Source: Camellia lanceoleosa (taxonomy: Eukaryota > Streptophyta > Magnoliopsida > Ericales > Theaceae). From it: a DNA stretch of 64,000 nucleotides. Of the stretch, positions 28,501 to 38,776 are shown piece after piece. The DNA is taken from positions 190,799,154 to 190,863,153 of the forward strand of contig CM045762.1 in the NCBI GenBank assembly GCA_025200525.1, read 5' to 3'. Each line of letters opens with the position of its first letter. Position 1 is the first letter of the stretch. The notes under the pieces were generated by a model. The model was given only the letters and a program-made list of their open reading frames with translations, did not search any database and had not been told where the DNA came from. Made by a program: the position numbers and the translations under genes.

Positions 28501-30223
28501 TTTACTTACCATTTCTCACGCATTAGGGTACGAACACTCGAACACCTATATGGATTCTCCTACACAGTGGCAGATATGTAAATACGGCATTTACTTACCA
28601 TTTCTCAAGAATTAGGGTTCGAACACTCGAACACCTATACGGATTCTCCTGCACAGTGGCAGATATGTAAATACAGCGTTTACTTACCGTTTCTCACGCA
28701 ATAGGGTTCGAACACTCGACCAGCTATACGGATTCCCCTGCACAGTGGCAGATATGTATGTACGGCGTTTGCTTACCATTTCTCATGCATTAAGGTTCGA
28801 ACACTCGACCACCTATACGGATTCTCCTGCACTGTGGCAGATATGTAAATACAGCGTTTACTAACCATTTCTCAAGCATTACGGTTCGAACACTCGACCA
28901 CGTATCTGATTCTCTGCTGATCAAGCAGATATGTAAATCTACGTTTAGCATTTCTCATGCATTGGGGTTCGAACACTCGAACACCTATACGGATTCTCCT
29001 GCACAGTGGCAGATATGTAAATACGACGTTTACTTACAATTTCTCACGCATTGGGGTTCGAACACTTGAACACCTATACGGATTCTCCTGCACAGTGGTG
29101 GATAGGTAAATATGGCGTTTACTTTCCACTTCTTGAGCATTAGGGTTCGAACCCTCGAACACCTATATGGATTCTCCTACACAGTGGCAGATATGTAAGT
29201 ATGGCGTTTACTTACCATTTCTCAAGCATTAGGGTTTGAAGACTCGACTACCTATACGGATTCTACTGCACAGTGGCAAATATGTAAATACGGCGTTTAC
29301 TTACCATTTCTCATGCATTGGGGTTCAAACACTCGAACACCTATACGGATTCTCCTGCACAGTGGCAAAGATGTAAATACGGCCATTACTTACCATTTCT
29401 CACGCATTAGTGTTCGAACACTCGAACATCTATACGGATTCTCCAGCATAGTGGCAGATATGTAAATACGGCATTTACTTACCATTTCTTGCTCATTAGG
29501 ATTCGAACACTCAAACACCTATACGGATTCTCCTGCACTGTGGTTGATATGTAAATACGGCGTTTACTTACCATTCCTCAAGCATTAGGGTTCGAACACT
29601 CCAACACCTTTACGGATTCTCCTGCACAGTGGCAGATATGTAAATACGGCGTTTACTTACCATTTCTCACGCATTACACGAAAACTCGAACCCCTGTACG
29701 GATTCGCCTGCACAGTTCGAACACCTATACGGATTCTCCTCCACAATGGCAGATATGTAAATACGGCGTTTACTTACCATTTCTCACGCATTAGGGTTCG
29801 AACCCTCGAACACCTATACGGATTCTCCTGCACAGTGGCAGATATGTAAATATGCCGTTTACTTACCATTTCTCAAGCATTAGGGTTCAACCACTCGACC
29901 ACCCGTACGGATTCTCCTGCACAGTGGCAGATATGTAAATACGGCATTTAGTTACCATTTCTCACGCATTACAGTTCGAACACATGCGGATTCGCTCAAG
30001 ACAAAGACAGATATGTAAATACGGCATTTACTTACCATTTCTCACGCATTACGGTTCGAACACTCGAACACCTATACAGATTCTCCTGCACAGTGGCAGA
30101 CATGTAAATACGATGTTTACTTACCATTTCTCACGCATTAGGGTTCGAACACTCGAACACCTATACGGATTCTCGTGCACAGTGGCATAGATGTGAATAC
30201 GGCCTTTACTTACCATTTCTCAC
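19501..30223. repeat. 89 bp satellite array, middle segment
   Basis: This continues the same 89 bp array. The block at about 19.56-20.0 kb repeats the variants of about 15.1-15.5 kb in order: GTGTCTAGTTACC, AATTCAACACC with CTCCTGGACAGTGG, CGAATACTCC and ACGCCGTTGAC. Once the 2,872 bp of LTR plus target duplication is removed, the offset is about 1,588 bp, close to 18 monomers. The last 1.5 kb (28.6-30.2 kb) carries the same variant types as the array to the right of 49.9 kb, for example CGACCAGCTATACGGATTCC and TTGCTCATTAGGATTCG. This shows that both flanks of the large insertion belong to one higher-order domain. Single monomers are damaged near 24780, 28905-28960, 29710 and 29980. Confidence 0.97.
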
Positions 30224-30487
30224 TGTAGACACCCCATTTTTGACCGTCCTCAAGACTTGGACGTCACCGTAGGAACACTCGGTGATTATCCATGTTTGTG
30301 TTCGTTCGGAGTTCCCGGAGTTCTCGGCTGTGCGCGCCGTGCCTCAGGACCTCCGAACTCGATTGTTTGTGTTTGGTTTTGCACCAAACAGTTGTGTTTC
30401 GCCTTGAAAAGGCTGGGAATGCTTTGTAAGGCCTCCCTTAGCACCACCGGCTGGCCCTGGAGGCCACCGGCTGGCTAGAGTGTTCAT

Positions 30488-30533
30488 CGGCACTTTATTG
30501 TGCCGGTCGGCACTCTTTTGTGCCGGTCGGCAC
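30488..30533 (+). promoter_or_regulatory. Three 20 bp-spaced CGGCAC/GTGCCG palindromic units in U3
   Basis: The imperfect palindrome GTGCCGGTCGGCAC starts at 30500 and 30520, and a half-unit CGGCAC lies 20 bp upstream at 30488. The A/T spacer between successive units is TTTATT or TCTTTT. The same array is in the right LTR at about 46344-46390 and, independently, upstream of the antisense gene's TATA box at about 42449-42490. A reverse-orientation pair occurs further inside the LTR (32508 in the left copy, 48362 and 48382 in the right). A regulatory role is inferred from position. Confidence 0.7.
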
Positions 30534-30620
30534 TAAATTTTGTCAAATGACATTTTCTGCCGGCCGAGCACTATACAGCTGCTTTATGAGATATTTTTAG
30601 CCAGCTGTATGCCTTTTGCC

Positions 30621-30648
30621 TCCCCTCCATACACGTGTATGGAGGGGA
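30621..30648. repeat. 28 bp perfect palindrome in the LTR with a G-box core
   Basis: The half-site TCCCCTCCATACAC is followed directly by its exact reverse complement, so all 28 bases are symmetric. The centre is ACACGTGT, containing CACGTG, the core of plant G-box sites. It is conserved unchanged in the right LTR at 46475-46502. It could bind a dimeric transcription factor or extrude as a cruciform; neither is shown. Confidence 0.9.
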
Positions 30649-31207
30649 TGAGTCTTGTTTGCTTAGCTTGTAAGTCATTACAAGTTCTATAAGTGCAAGG
30701 CTCTCCCTCTTGTCTTAGGGTTGCAAAAAGTGAGCCTTCCTCAGAGCTTTAGCCATTGTTAGAAAGCTTAAGCTCTGGTTTTTAGGTTAAGTTAGATATA
30801 CACTTCTATATCTCTCTCTTTCTCTTCATAAACTAGGTGTTTAGTTCATACTATTGCACTAAAACACCTAGTGTTTCACCATTCTTCTTGGAACTGAGAC
30901 TCCAGCAGCTGGTTGGTGAGGTTTTTGGCTGGTTTTGAGTCCAAAGAAGCATCAACTTCAAGCCTTGTGAAGAGGTCTACAAGGGTAAGCAAAACTACCC
31001 TTTATTCCCCATTTTTGCACCTCTTCTTTACCTAGTTTTAAAACAGTTTTTGGCTTAGTGTTTGGCATACTAAAGTTCTGTTTATTAAGCATCTTTGTTA
31101 TATATTTAGAGTGTTTTGGGGTTTGAGCAAGTTGGACCCCCTTTAAGCCTTGAAAAGGCTTCATTTTTGGCCTATTTTGAAGAGATCCGAGATTTTGGTT
31201 AAAGGAT

Positions 31208-31249
31208 CTCTTCACCACTGAAATCTTGAGGGATTTCAGTGGTGAAGAG
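31208..31249. repeat. 18 bp-arm hairpin in the LTR
   Basis: The arm CTCTTCACCACTGAAATC, a 6-base loop and the exact complementary arm form a perfect 18 bp stem. It is present unchanged in the right LTR at 47062-47103. Other LTR hairpins are at 30573-30610 (9 bp arms) and 30833-30871 (13-14 bp arms with one bulge). Confidence 0.88.
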
Positions 31250-33916
31250 CATGCCTTGAAGCCTCAAGAAGGAGGGGGTCACCCCCTCTCCTTGTTGTCC
31301 TTGAAAAGGGCATATTTTGCTTCCTTAAAGAGCACCATGTTTGGTTGTTTGTTGAGCATGTCTTAGATGCATTTTGTGTTTATTATGCCCTAATATGACA
31401 TGTTTGTAAGTTGGTTTAGGCCTCCTACACTTGCTTAGTATGGTTGCCTTATGATGCTCTTGTATGCCTTAACATGTGCTAGGTGGTATGCCTTAGTTTC
31501 TATCATGTTCTAGGCCTTTATCCATGAAGGTTTCATGCTTATCTTGTCTTGTTTGAGGTCTGTCCCTAAGTGTTTAGGTGGCCCCTTGCATGCTTAGCAT
31601 AGCCTCTTTGCATTTGGGTTTGTGAGCCTCAAGAGCATGAACATGTAGTATGCTTTACTTGCATGGTTTTCGATGGTTTGAGACTGTTTTGCATGCTATT
31701 TCAGTCCCTCATGTATGCTTATATGTTTGCTTAGCATGCTTCTTTAAAGCTTTAAAAGCTTAGGTTAAATGCTCCATGTTTAGGCCTCATTGCATGCCTT
31801 CATGTTTATGTCTCTTAGATGCCATCTAAGGAGCCATTTGGCTTTGTTTCGACATGCTCTAAATCTGTTTTGAGTTATTAAGTGCATGCCATGATTGCCT
31901 TGTTTAGGTATGGTTCAATGCATCTCATGACTATCTTAGGACTTAGACTATTTGCATGCTTAGTTGTTGCCTTGTTTGGCTTGTTGTATTGCATGATTTG
32001 GCATCATGTTTAACATGAATTTCAGAGCCTTAGTTGTATGCTAATGGTCCATGTTTAGCCTCCATGTTTAGGCACTTTGGCCACTGTTTTGGGCCTCTTA
32101 GAGCTGCCATGATTCATGCTTAAGTTCACCATTCTATTGGTTTGCATGCTTGCTTCATATGCCTACTTGTATGCTTGCATAAATGCATGCCATTGTCCAT
32201 GTTTGCATTCCTAGATCACCATGCTTAAGGTGCATCACATTGTGCATGCTAGGCCTCTTGAATTGAGTTTGATAGAGGTTTGGCACCTTTGTTTGCATTG
32301 CATGCATTTGAAATTGAAGTTGCCCTCTTGGTTCTTAGGGCCATCACGCATGGAAATGCGCGATTGGTGGCCCGAGAACCGAGGCACATGCCCCCTTTAG
32401 TCCATAGCATGATGAGGGATGTGTTTGGGGCACAAATAGCTTGAATTGCATTGCCTTGCCTTTGGTTTCCTCTCACTTTGTCAATTGCAGGTTTTGCAGA
32501 TCATTTTGTGCCGACCGGCACAATTTATTACGACGGCTGCCCCTTGGCACCGATGATGTAATTCAATGCCGATGGCCATCTGCCTCGGTAGGTGGCCCTC
32601 TCAGCCGATGATGCTCCTCAGTTCTCTGGGAGGCACTTCTGCAGTTTTGGGAATTTTCAGAGAAGGAGAGCAGAGGAAACAGAGGCTCACTTGCACGGCA
32701 GTGTGGTTCCGAGCGAGTCCCGGGCGCGCGCAGCAGTCAGCCCTCCTTCCGAGGCCCTTTTTATTGCTTAATTTAATTAATTTAGTTTAATTAATTTATT
32801 CAATTTGTAATATTTAATTAGCTAGAGTTAGTTAATTATTTATTTGGTTTTGTATATTATTTTTGGTCCCTCAGTGAGGGCGAAATGTAATAAGTGTGTG
32901 AGTGGGCATGTATGTCTTCCAACCCCACTTCTTTCTAACCCTTTTATTTACCGCTTTCGGTGGTAGATTAGGGCATTTCAAATTAGCATACCTTATGCAA
33001 TGCATGCGTGCATCCATGCATTTGTTTACATGCATTAGGCTCGGCACATCATGCAAACCGCATCGTACTTTCAATTCCAAATTGAATATGTGGTAGTTGT
33101 AGCATTCCATGGGCCATGCTTAGGATAGCCGAGCCTAGATAGATTACATCTCTGTATGCGATGCATTAGTCATTTAACATGAAACTAGGTCATGCATGTT
33201 TGCTAACCGGTTTCTTGTTTTGGCACGGAGTACGATGTAAGTGTTTATTTGCTTTAGCATATCACATGCGTGTGTATGATAACATGACAATAGGATTGCC
33301 ATGCGGCTAAGTGCTTACATGATAAATTGTTTGAATGCCTGTGGGTGGAGGTTAGATTACCTGGGTTGGGATTATTCATTGTAATCCGAATTTTAGCCTA
33401 CTTGCGAGTAGCAAAAACCAACACGTTTTTCGAGGCAAAACGGATATGCAATGCTTATTTCCAATTCAGGCGATCTAGTCTATACTTGTTTGCTGTGCGC
33501 ATAACATAGTAATTCTAGGCTAATAATTGGTTTAAGAACTCATAAACGTTTTCAAAATTGGATATCACGGTTAGTAGAGGCGGTCTTGGACGGCGAAAAG
33601 GGTGCTCATAGTGACCTTCCCGATCGTACCCAAGCTCGAGCCAAGTCACTTTGGTGATAGCCGGACATGTGGCCTTGACCGAGTTAGGTTTCCTAAATTC
33701 CCGTTTTAAAATATTTAGGTGGCGACTCAGAATCGCAAAGCGATCCATGTTTGGCACTACTTTTTAAAATCATTTTTCTTCAAAACGATTTGCAGGCGAC
33801 TCTTTGGTTCGAGATTCAGAACCGCGACATTTGAGTCCTTCAACTGTAGTGACCCGATATCGAACCGAACCGAGGGACTCAGACTCCCTCGCCCGGGGAC
33901 GCGTTCAAGCGTCTCA

Positions 33917-34640
33917 TTTGCGGGGATTTTAGAGAGCTTGACTCGAACTCGTGATATCCTGTTTTTGACTATGTTTATGTGTTTCTTTGCATTGCATTTG
34001 CATTGGTGCGCCTAGGAACACAGTGTTTGCCATCTGCCATTCCTGAACGGTTTGCTCGAGGCTTGTCTTGTTAAGGCATGTCCATAAGGCTGACCGGTTG
34101 TGGGCTCTGACAGCATGGGAACACAAACCCCGGTTTACCGGGGCACCCTTTTCGACCATTCGACCTAGTGCATATTCGGAATCCATAGTGACCATTCCAA
34201 ACTAGGACAGGTTGCTTACCCGATGCTAAGTTGTTTGAAACCGCTGCGTGCGTAGTGAAACCCTAGCTCCTGACAAAATAGGACAGGGAAACCCTACCCC
34301 AACATAGGGGTGTTTTGGTTCTCATTTATCTGTTATGTGCTTTTTAGAATGTATCTCTGCAGGGAGAATGTACATATCAGTTTACCAGTATGAGAATCCG
34401 GCTTGAAAGGCACCAGTATCAGTGTTGTTGAGAACCGGTTGTATCCGCGGGTATCCGTTCGAGTTCTGGGAACAGTGAATTCTGGGGACGATGATTCGAG
34501 AGTCGATGTTACTGATTCAATTGTTTGCTGCGCATGAGTTCGCTTCTGTTTTGAAATCTTGTCCATTTTCTTTCGATCAGAAAAATTGAAAGTTGAGGCA
34601 GAGTAGTCAGTGTTTCCCCTTTGCTGAGGCAGGACTAAGG
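33917..34640 (+). other. 5' leader of the element, with damaged primer-binding site
   Basis: This region lies between the left LTR and gag. The right-hand copy of the same junction has an intact primer-binding site (49821-49838), but here the corresponding bases read TTTGCGGGGATTTT, so most of the site is missing. The rest, to about 34020, matches the right copy closely. I see no gene in 34020-34640. An in-frame extension upstream of the gag ATG exists, but it contains no upstream ATG. Confidence 0.7.
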
Positions 34641-35639
34641 ATGACGCAGAATTCAGAGGAGATAGTGGTTATGACAGCCGCGTTGGATCAGGGGGTCAAC
34701 TTACAGAGTGAAGCCGGCGTTGATATGCCGCACCCTCCGAGGTCACCCGCTGCACACCCGATCTGGGCTCCCCAGTTCTATCAGGCTCGCGAGCCTACTA
34801 CATTCGAGTTGATGGGGATGATAGGTGATCTTCAAAGATCTGTGGCAGATCTCGCCTATGGGATGTCAGTCGCGCCACCGGTTGCACCTTATGCCGGAAA
34901 TTTCGAACCCCAGGAGCCCCCGCTATTGGGGCGAATTGTGATTGAGTTAAATCAACCGGAGATGGCCTCCACTCACCACAGCGATGTACCAGCACCGACC
35001 CAAACCCCTCATCAGGCTGAGGCCAGAGGCAAAGACAAAGTGATGGCAGACGCCGACCCTGTAGGACAACTGCTGTGGGCAGTCAGGGCTTTGAAAGCCG
35101 GGGGAACCGGCAAACAACAGATATCTGCAATTGTGAACCAGATTGTGAAGGATGTTTTTCCCGCTTCGCCTGAGGGCAGCTCAAGCCAGTCAGAGAATCG
35201 GGATAGGCCCCGTTATGTTGAAGCAGTTTCTCTCACCCCACACCCCACACCAAAGAAAGATCAGAAACCCAAAGCAGCACCTGCTGATCCGTTTGCTGGT
35301 GCGTCCAGCAAGAACACTCAGAAATACCAGCCCCGAGGGCACAGGGCCTTCCATGCCCTCTACATGCCGTTATCCAGAGCACTCGCCATTCTGGCCAAGA
35401 AGGGGCACCTTACACCTCTTGAGCCCCGACCTTTGCCGAAGAATCTCCCGGCAGGCCATGATGCCACGCAGTACTGCGCGTACCATCAGCAGACTGGCCA
35501 CCCCACTGATAATTGTTTCCGCCTCCGCCATGAGGTGCAAGATCTGATCGACAACGAGGTTATCCTCCCACCCACCTCAGCCAAATCCGTCACCACTCAG
35601 CTGTTGGATTTTGAGGACATTGATACTTTGAGTACGTAG
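34641..35639 (+). CDS. Gag-like protein, internally shortened (332 aa)
   Basis: This encodes the structural Gag polyprotein of a Ty3/gypsy element, which would package element RNA in cytoplasmic virus-like particles. The first ATG of the frame is at 34641; the frame is open further upstream but without ATG. The C-terminal part has the Cys/His knuckle at residues 279-292, reading CAYHQQTGHPTDNC, with spacing C-x2-H-x4-H-x4-C. It is followed by RLRHEVQDLID, a helix usual after this knuckle in plant gypsy Gags. A run at 240-270 (ALYMPLSRALAILAKKGHL, then PLEPRPLP) also suits the family. The N-terminal 140 residues are Pro- and Ala-rich. I cannot find the roughly 100-residue retrotransposon Gag core that normally lies in the middle, so the gene is probably internally deleted. 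It stops cleanly and no pol frame follows. It could still work as a packaging helper, but that is speculation. Confidence 0.82.
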   Translation: MTQNSEEIVVMTAALDQGVNLQSEAGVDMPHPPRSPAAHPIWAPQFYQAREPTTFELMGMIGDLQRSVADLAYGMSVAPPVAPYAGNFEPQEPPLLGRIVIELNQPEMASTHHSDVPAPTQTPHQAEARGKDKVMADADPVGQLLWAVRALKAGGTGKQQISAIVNQIVKDVFPASPEGSSSQSENRDRPRYVEAVSLTPHPTPKKDQKPKAAPADPFAGASSKNTQKYQPRGHRAFHALYMPLSRALAILAKKGHLTPLEPRPLPKNLPAGHDATQYCAYHQQTGHPTDNCFRLRHEVQDLIDNEVILPPTSAKSVTTQLLDFEDIDTLST

Positions 35640-36691
35640 ATGGGATTTGATCGCCTGCGGGCAGCGCCTCGAGTTTTTGATGTGGCGTCTGGCACGCATT
35701 TTTGGAGCATCGGCGAATGCTAACTTTTGTAAATCCTGGCTTGGGTGTCGAGTCAGTGTTTTGTTTAGTTTTGAGTCTGTCTCCTTGTAAAGAGTCAGTC
35801 CTTTTTGCTTACGGGTCTGTCCTTTTGTAACAAATCAGTCCCTCTTTTGTATAGAATACTGGGTGACTCTGGGGACGTTGCCTCGAGCACCGTTTTGTTT
35901 TGTAAATTACATCTTTTTGCTTTCTTTTGGGTCTGTCCTTGTTGAGGAGCCAGTTGCATCCGGTGAAACCAATTTGAAATGGCTGCGGCTACCGTGCTTC
36001 CATACCATCTGTTTTGGGCTAGTCACGCCAGGGAATTCGAATGGGGTAACAACGCGTTCCGCCGGCTCTGTTGTGCCTTAAAGATTATTGTTTTGACCTA
36101 AGTCTTTCAAAACCTTTTGAACACCGCGGTGATAAGAAAACGAAGAGGGAGGAATTCCTCGGGTTTTAGAAAATTTTTGATCAAATTGAAAGAAAGAAAG
36201 GCATGCTAAGCCCTTAATGATTAAAATCATGCTTGTCAGCGTGAGTACTGAGGAGGACCCTGGCTTGGTCCAGACTGGTTCCACACGATCTTCGGCGCGA
36301 GTGATTCGTCGCCTTCTTAAAAACTTTCAAAAATGAAGTGTTTTGCGCAGTCTTGCGAAGACCCGTGTGGAATCGTTCTTGGGATCGCGTAGGCTTAGGA
36401 TCGCTCTCAGCCTCTATGCTCCACCCTTCATTTTCAAACCTCGGGCCCGTTCCGAACATTCAATGGTCAGTTATCAGAGAAGGCCTGTGTGGTCGAGTTT
36501 GAAGCAGCCCTCGAGTCAGAGGCACCGAAGTCAAAACAGGAAGATTTGATCCCACCAGTTGAAGCTTGCAAAGCAACCACAATGGATTCTCCTGCAAAGT
36601 ACTGCAACAGCCATTCTCCCGGAAATAGGAAGGCTTCGATTTCAGAAAAACCATTTGGCATGGACTGGCTATACTTTTACGCCTTTGAGAG

Positions 36692-36970
36692 GCTCGCTGG
36701 GCCGAAAACCCGGAAGGGCGACCCAGGCAAAAGTTAGAGCAAAAGAAAGAGCAGAAAGAGTACAAAAAAAAAAAGAATAAATCAAAAAAAGGAAAAGATA
36801 AAAAATTGAAAAAAAAAAGCTCGCAAGGTCGAAAACCCGCATCGGGCGCCTTGGCAAAAGTTAGAGCAAAGAAAAATAAATACAAAAAAGAGAAAAAGAA
36901 AAGAAAAAGAAGCTCGCAAGGTCGAAAACCCGCATTGGGCGCCTTGGCAAAAGTAAGAGCCTAAAAAATA
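36692..36970. repeat. Three imperfect tandem copies of a GCTCGC...AAAACCCG unit
   Basis: Units start at 36692, 36819 and 36912. Each has GCTCGC, then GTCGAAAACCCGCAT (or a close variant), then GGGCGCCTTGGCAAAAG, then an A/G-rich spacer of varying length. Units two and three are nearly identical and 93 bp apart; the first is more diverged. The poly-purine spacers contain no gene. Confidence 0.85.
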
Positions 36971-37313
36971 GTGAAGGTTAAATACCCGAGCGGACCTTAA
37001 CCGGAACTACGTAAGGCTTGATTCCCATGTTTGGGATACGTAGGCAGCTTCATTCCGAAGTTCAGCCCCCATCGCTTTCATAGCGTCTCAGTCCATGCAA
37101 TGGTTTTTGATTACTTGTGCTTCCTCCGAATCCGATGTCTCGGTTGCAACGACAGGAACTACAGAATCAACTTCCTCTTGAAGCCCAGTCACCGATGCTC
37201 TCAAGGTGACTGTGTCCATATATTGTTTGTGGCCGTCTTCCTCCTCTCCGTGTCTGAGAGTCCGGGCGCGATCAATCATCAATGAGCATGCCGCGGCACC
37301 ATATCCAAACAAA

Positions 37314-37432
37314 GGGCAACGTTCCGTTGCCCTGTATTGTTATAAGTTGCCCTAAGTTGCCGCTCAAACTAGGGGCAACTTTCCGTTGCCTTCTACCCCT
37401 TCAAGCAAGGGGCAATTTTCCGAAAAATTGCC
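37314..37432. repeat. Cluster of three short hairpins built on GGCAA
   Basis: GGGCAAC-GTTCC-GTTGCCC is at 37314-37332, GGCAAC-TTTCC-GTTGCC at 37374-37390, and GGCAATTTT with AAAATTGCC around a 4-base loop at 37411-37432. The first two share the loop TTCC and the same stem sequence, so they are copies of one module. Related GTTGCC fragments lie between them. Confidence 0.85.
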
Positions 37433-38776
37433 TCCGATCCGAGGTTGCGCATCTCGAGGGTAAGTTCTGTGCTTGTCAAGCATCGGCTGTTTGCGAAAAT
37501 GGTTTTTGAAAATTTTTACTGAGGTAGACTATTTTCTCGAAAATTATTTCATTTTCCAAAAATCGGACCATGTTTGGACCCAAAAGGAAAACTTTCAGTG
37601 CTTACAGCCTGACATATATGATTTTCAAATCAGAAATCGAATAAGCATGTTAATCTGACAATCATTTTGATCAAAGCTGTTTTAGAAAGAAAACAAAAAA
37701 TGGTCAAAATAATGAACTGGGGGCATAGTCGGGTCAGGTGTTTTGTCCCCCCCCCCTTTTTGTCGTCAGCACACTCGCCAGAAAGGCACCTTATCTACCA
37801 GGAGAAATGGCCGTGAGCCAGTTCCATCGAGCATGAATCCGCCGCTTCCTATTCATCCATCAATCACCCTGGGGAGGGATGAAAAATGAGAGACTAAAGA
37901 ATAGAGAGGTGTGAGTTGAGAGAAAAGAGAAAAAGGGTTTTTGTGAGAAAAACCGAGCTTGAGGGCCGAGTGGTTTGAGAATCGCACAAATCAGAAAGGG
38001 TGGGAAACCTGCCCGGAGGAATTGGCTCCTCGGGGTCTTTTATTTTCTATAAGCGCGTCTGTGTGTCGTGTCTGTTGTTTCGTCGGTCTCAACTTAGGTT
38101 TGAGTCTTTTCCGAGTGTCTCATTGTGTTTGGGTTGTGTGCCTTTTTCTTCTGTACTTGAGTTCCTCAGCGGTGTCCAGTTGTAGGCTCGATACCCCGGT
38201 TGTGAAACCCTTTTAAGAAGACAATCGTCTGTGCTCAGAATGCTGTGCCATTCTCTACATCTATGCGACGCAAGAAGAGAGAAAGGGAAATCTGGGACAT
38301 CTGAGTATGTTTCAACTTCAACCGTTGCAGTGTCGTAGTCCGTCTTGTCAGACTGGGCTGTTTGTTCAGAGTTTGCTGTGCGCAGGATAAACCGAGTATA
38401 GTATTGTGCTATGAGCTGTGTGCAGATTAATCCCCAGCAAAATGTGGGCTGTTGGTTCAAATTGGAGCAGTGATTTGTCTGGGTCGTTTGCAGATTAATT
38501 GGTTGATTATCCGATTATTACAGTGCAGATGTTCGGTTTTCAGACAACAAATCAATTTCATTTACATTTGAGGTGTAACATGATGCAATGCAGTGCAAAG
38601 TAGGAGATAAGCAAATAAGACACTTTTTAGATAAAAGTCTGTTTTATACCATCTACTCCAAATACAAAGCTTTGAAAGCAAAAATCTGCCTGCGGCAGTA
38701 CAAAAGTACTCTATCTACTAAAAGAGAAAAGTACAAGAAAAGAAAAGAAGAAAAACAGCAAAGTCTGTAACATCAT

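Larger units (their letters stand above)
30224..33916 (+). repeat. Left (5') LTR
   Basis: It starts TGTAGACACCCC directly after satellite and ends at the GTCTCA that corresponds to GTCTACA in the right copy. Alignment by eye to the right LTR shows near identity over long stretches, so the insertion is young. There is a 20 bp tandem insertion at about 30453-30472 relative to the right copy. Two patches (about 32530-32620 and 33560-33920) hold many small deletions, mostly in C/G runs, and look like consensus errors. The short open frames in it, which are repeated in the other LTR, are not genes. Confidence 0.92.
35640..38776. other. Internal non-coding region where pol is expected
   Basis: In an autonomous gypsy element this is where protease, reverse transcriptase, RNase H and integrase would begin. 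The open frames here are all short and show no catalytic motif of those enzymes. The region holds an oligo-C/T run at about 37747, two repeat clusters listed separately, a GGGATACGTAGGCAG motif at about 37032 that recurs at 45952, and an AACTGGGGGCATAG stretch near 37715. The last resembles sequence often seen after pol in plant gypsy elements (from memory). The simplest reading is that pol was lost by deletion and this is flanking non-coding sequence. Confidence 0.65.

Noticed and set aside
30257..30478. Open frame of 73 codons in the left LTR, with a near identical one at 46131-46454
   Set aside because: It lies wholly in the LTR and is repeated only because the LTR is repeated. The downstream part differs after the 20 bp insertion and no family is recognisable.
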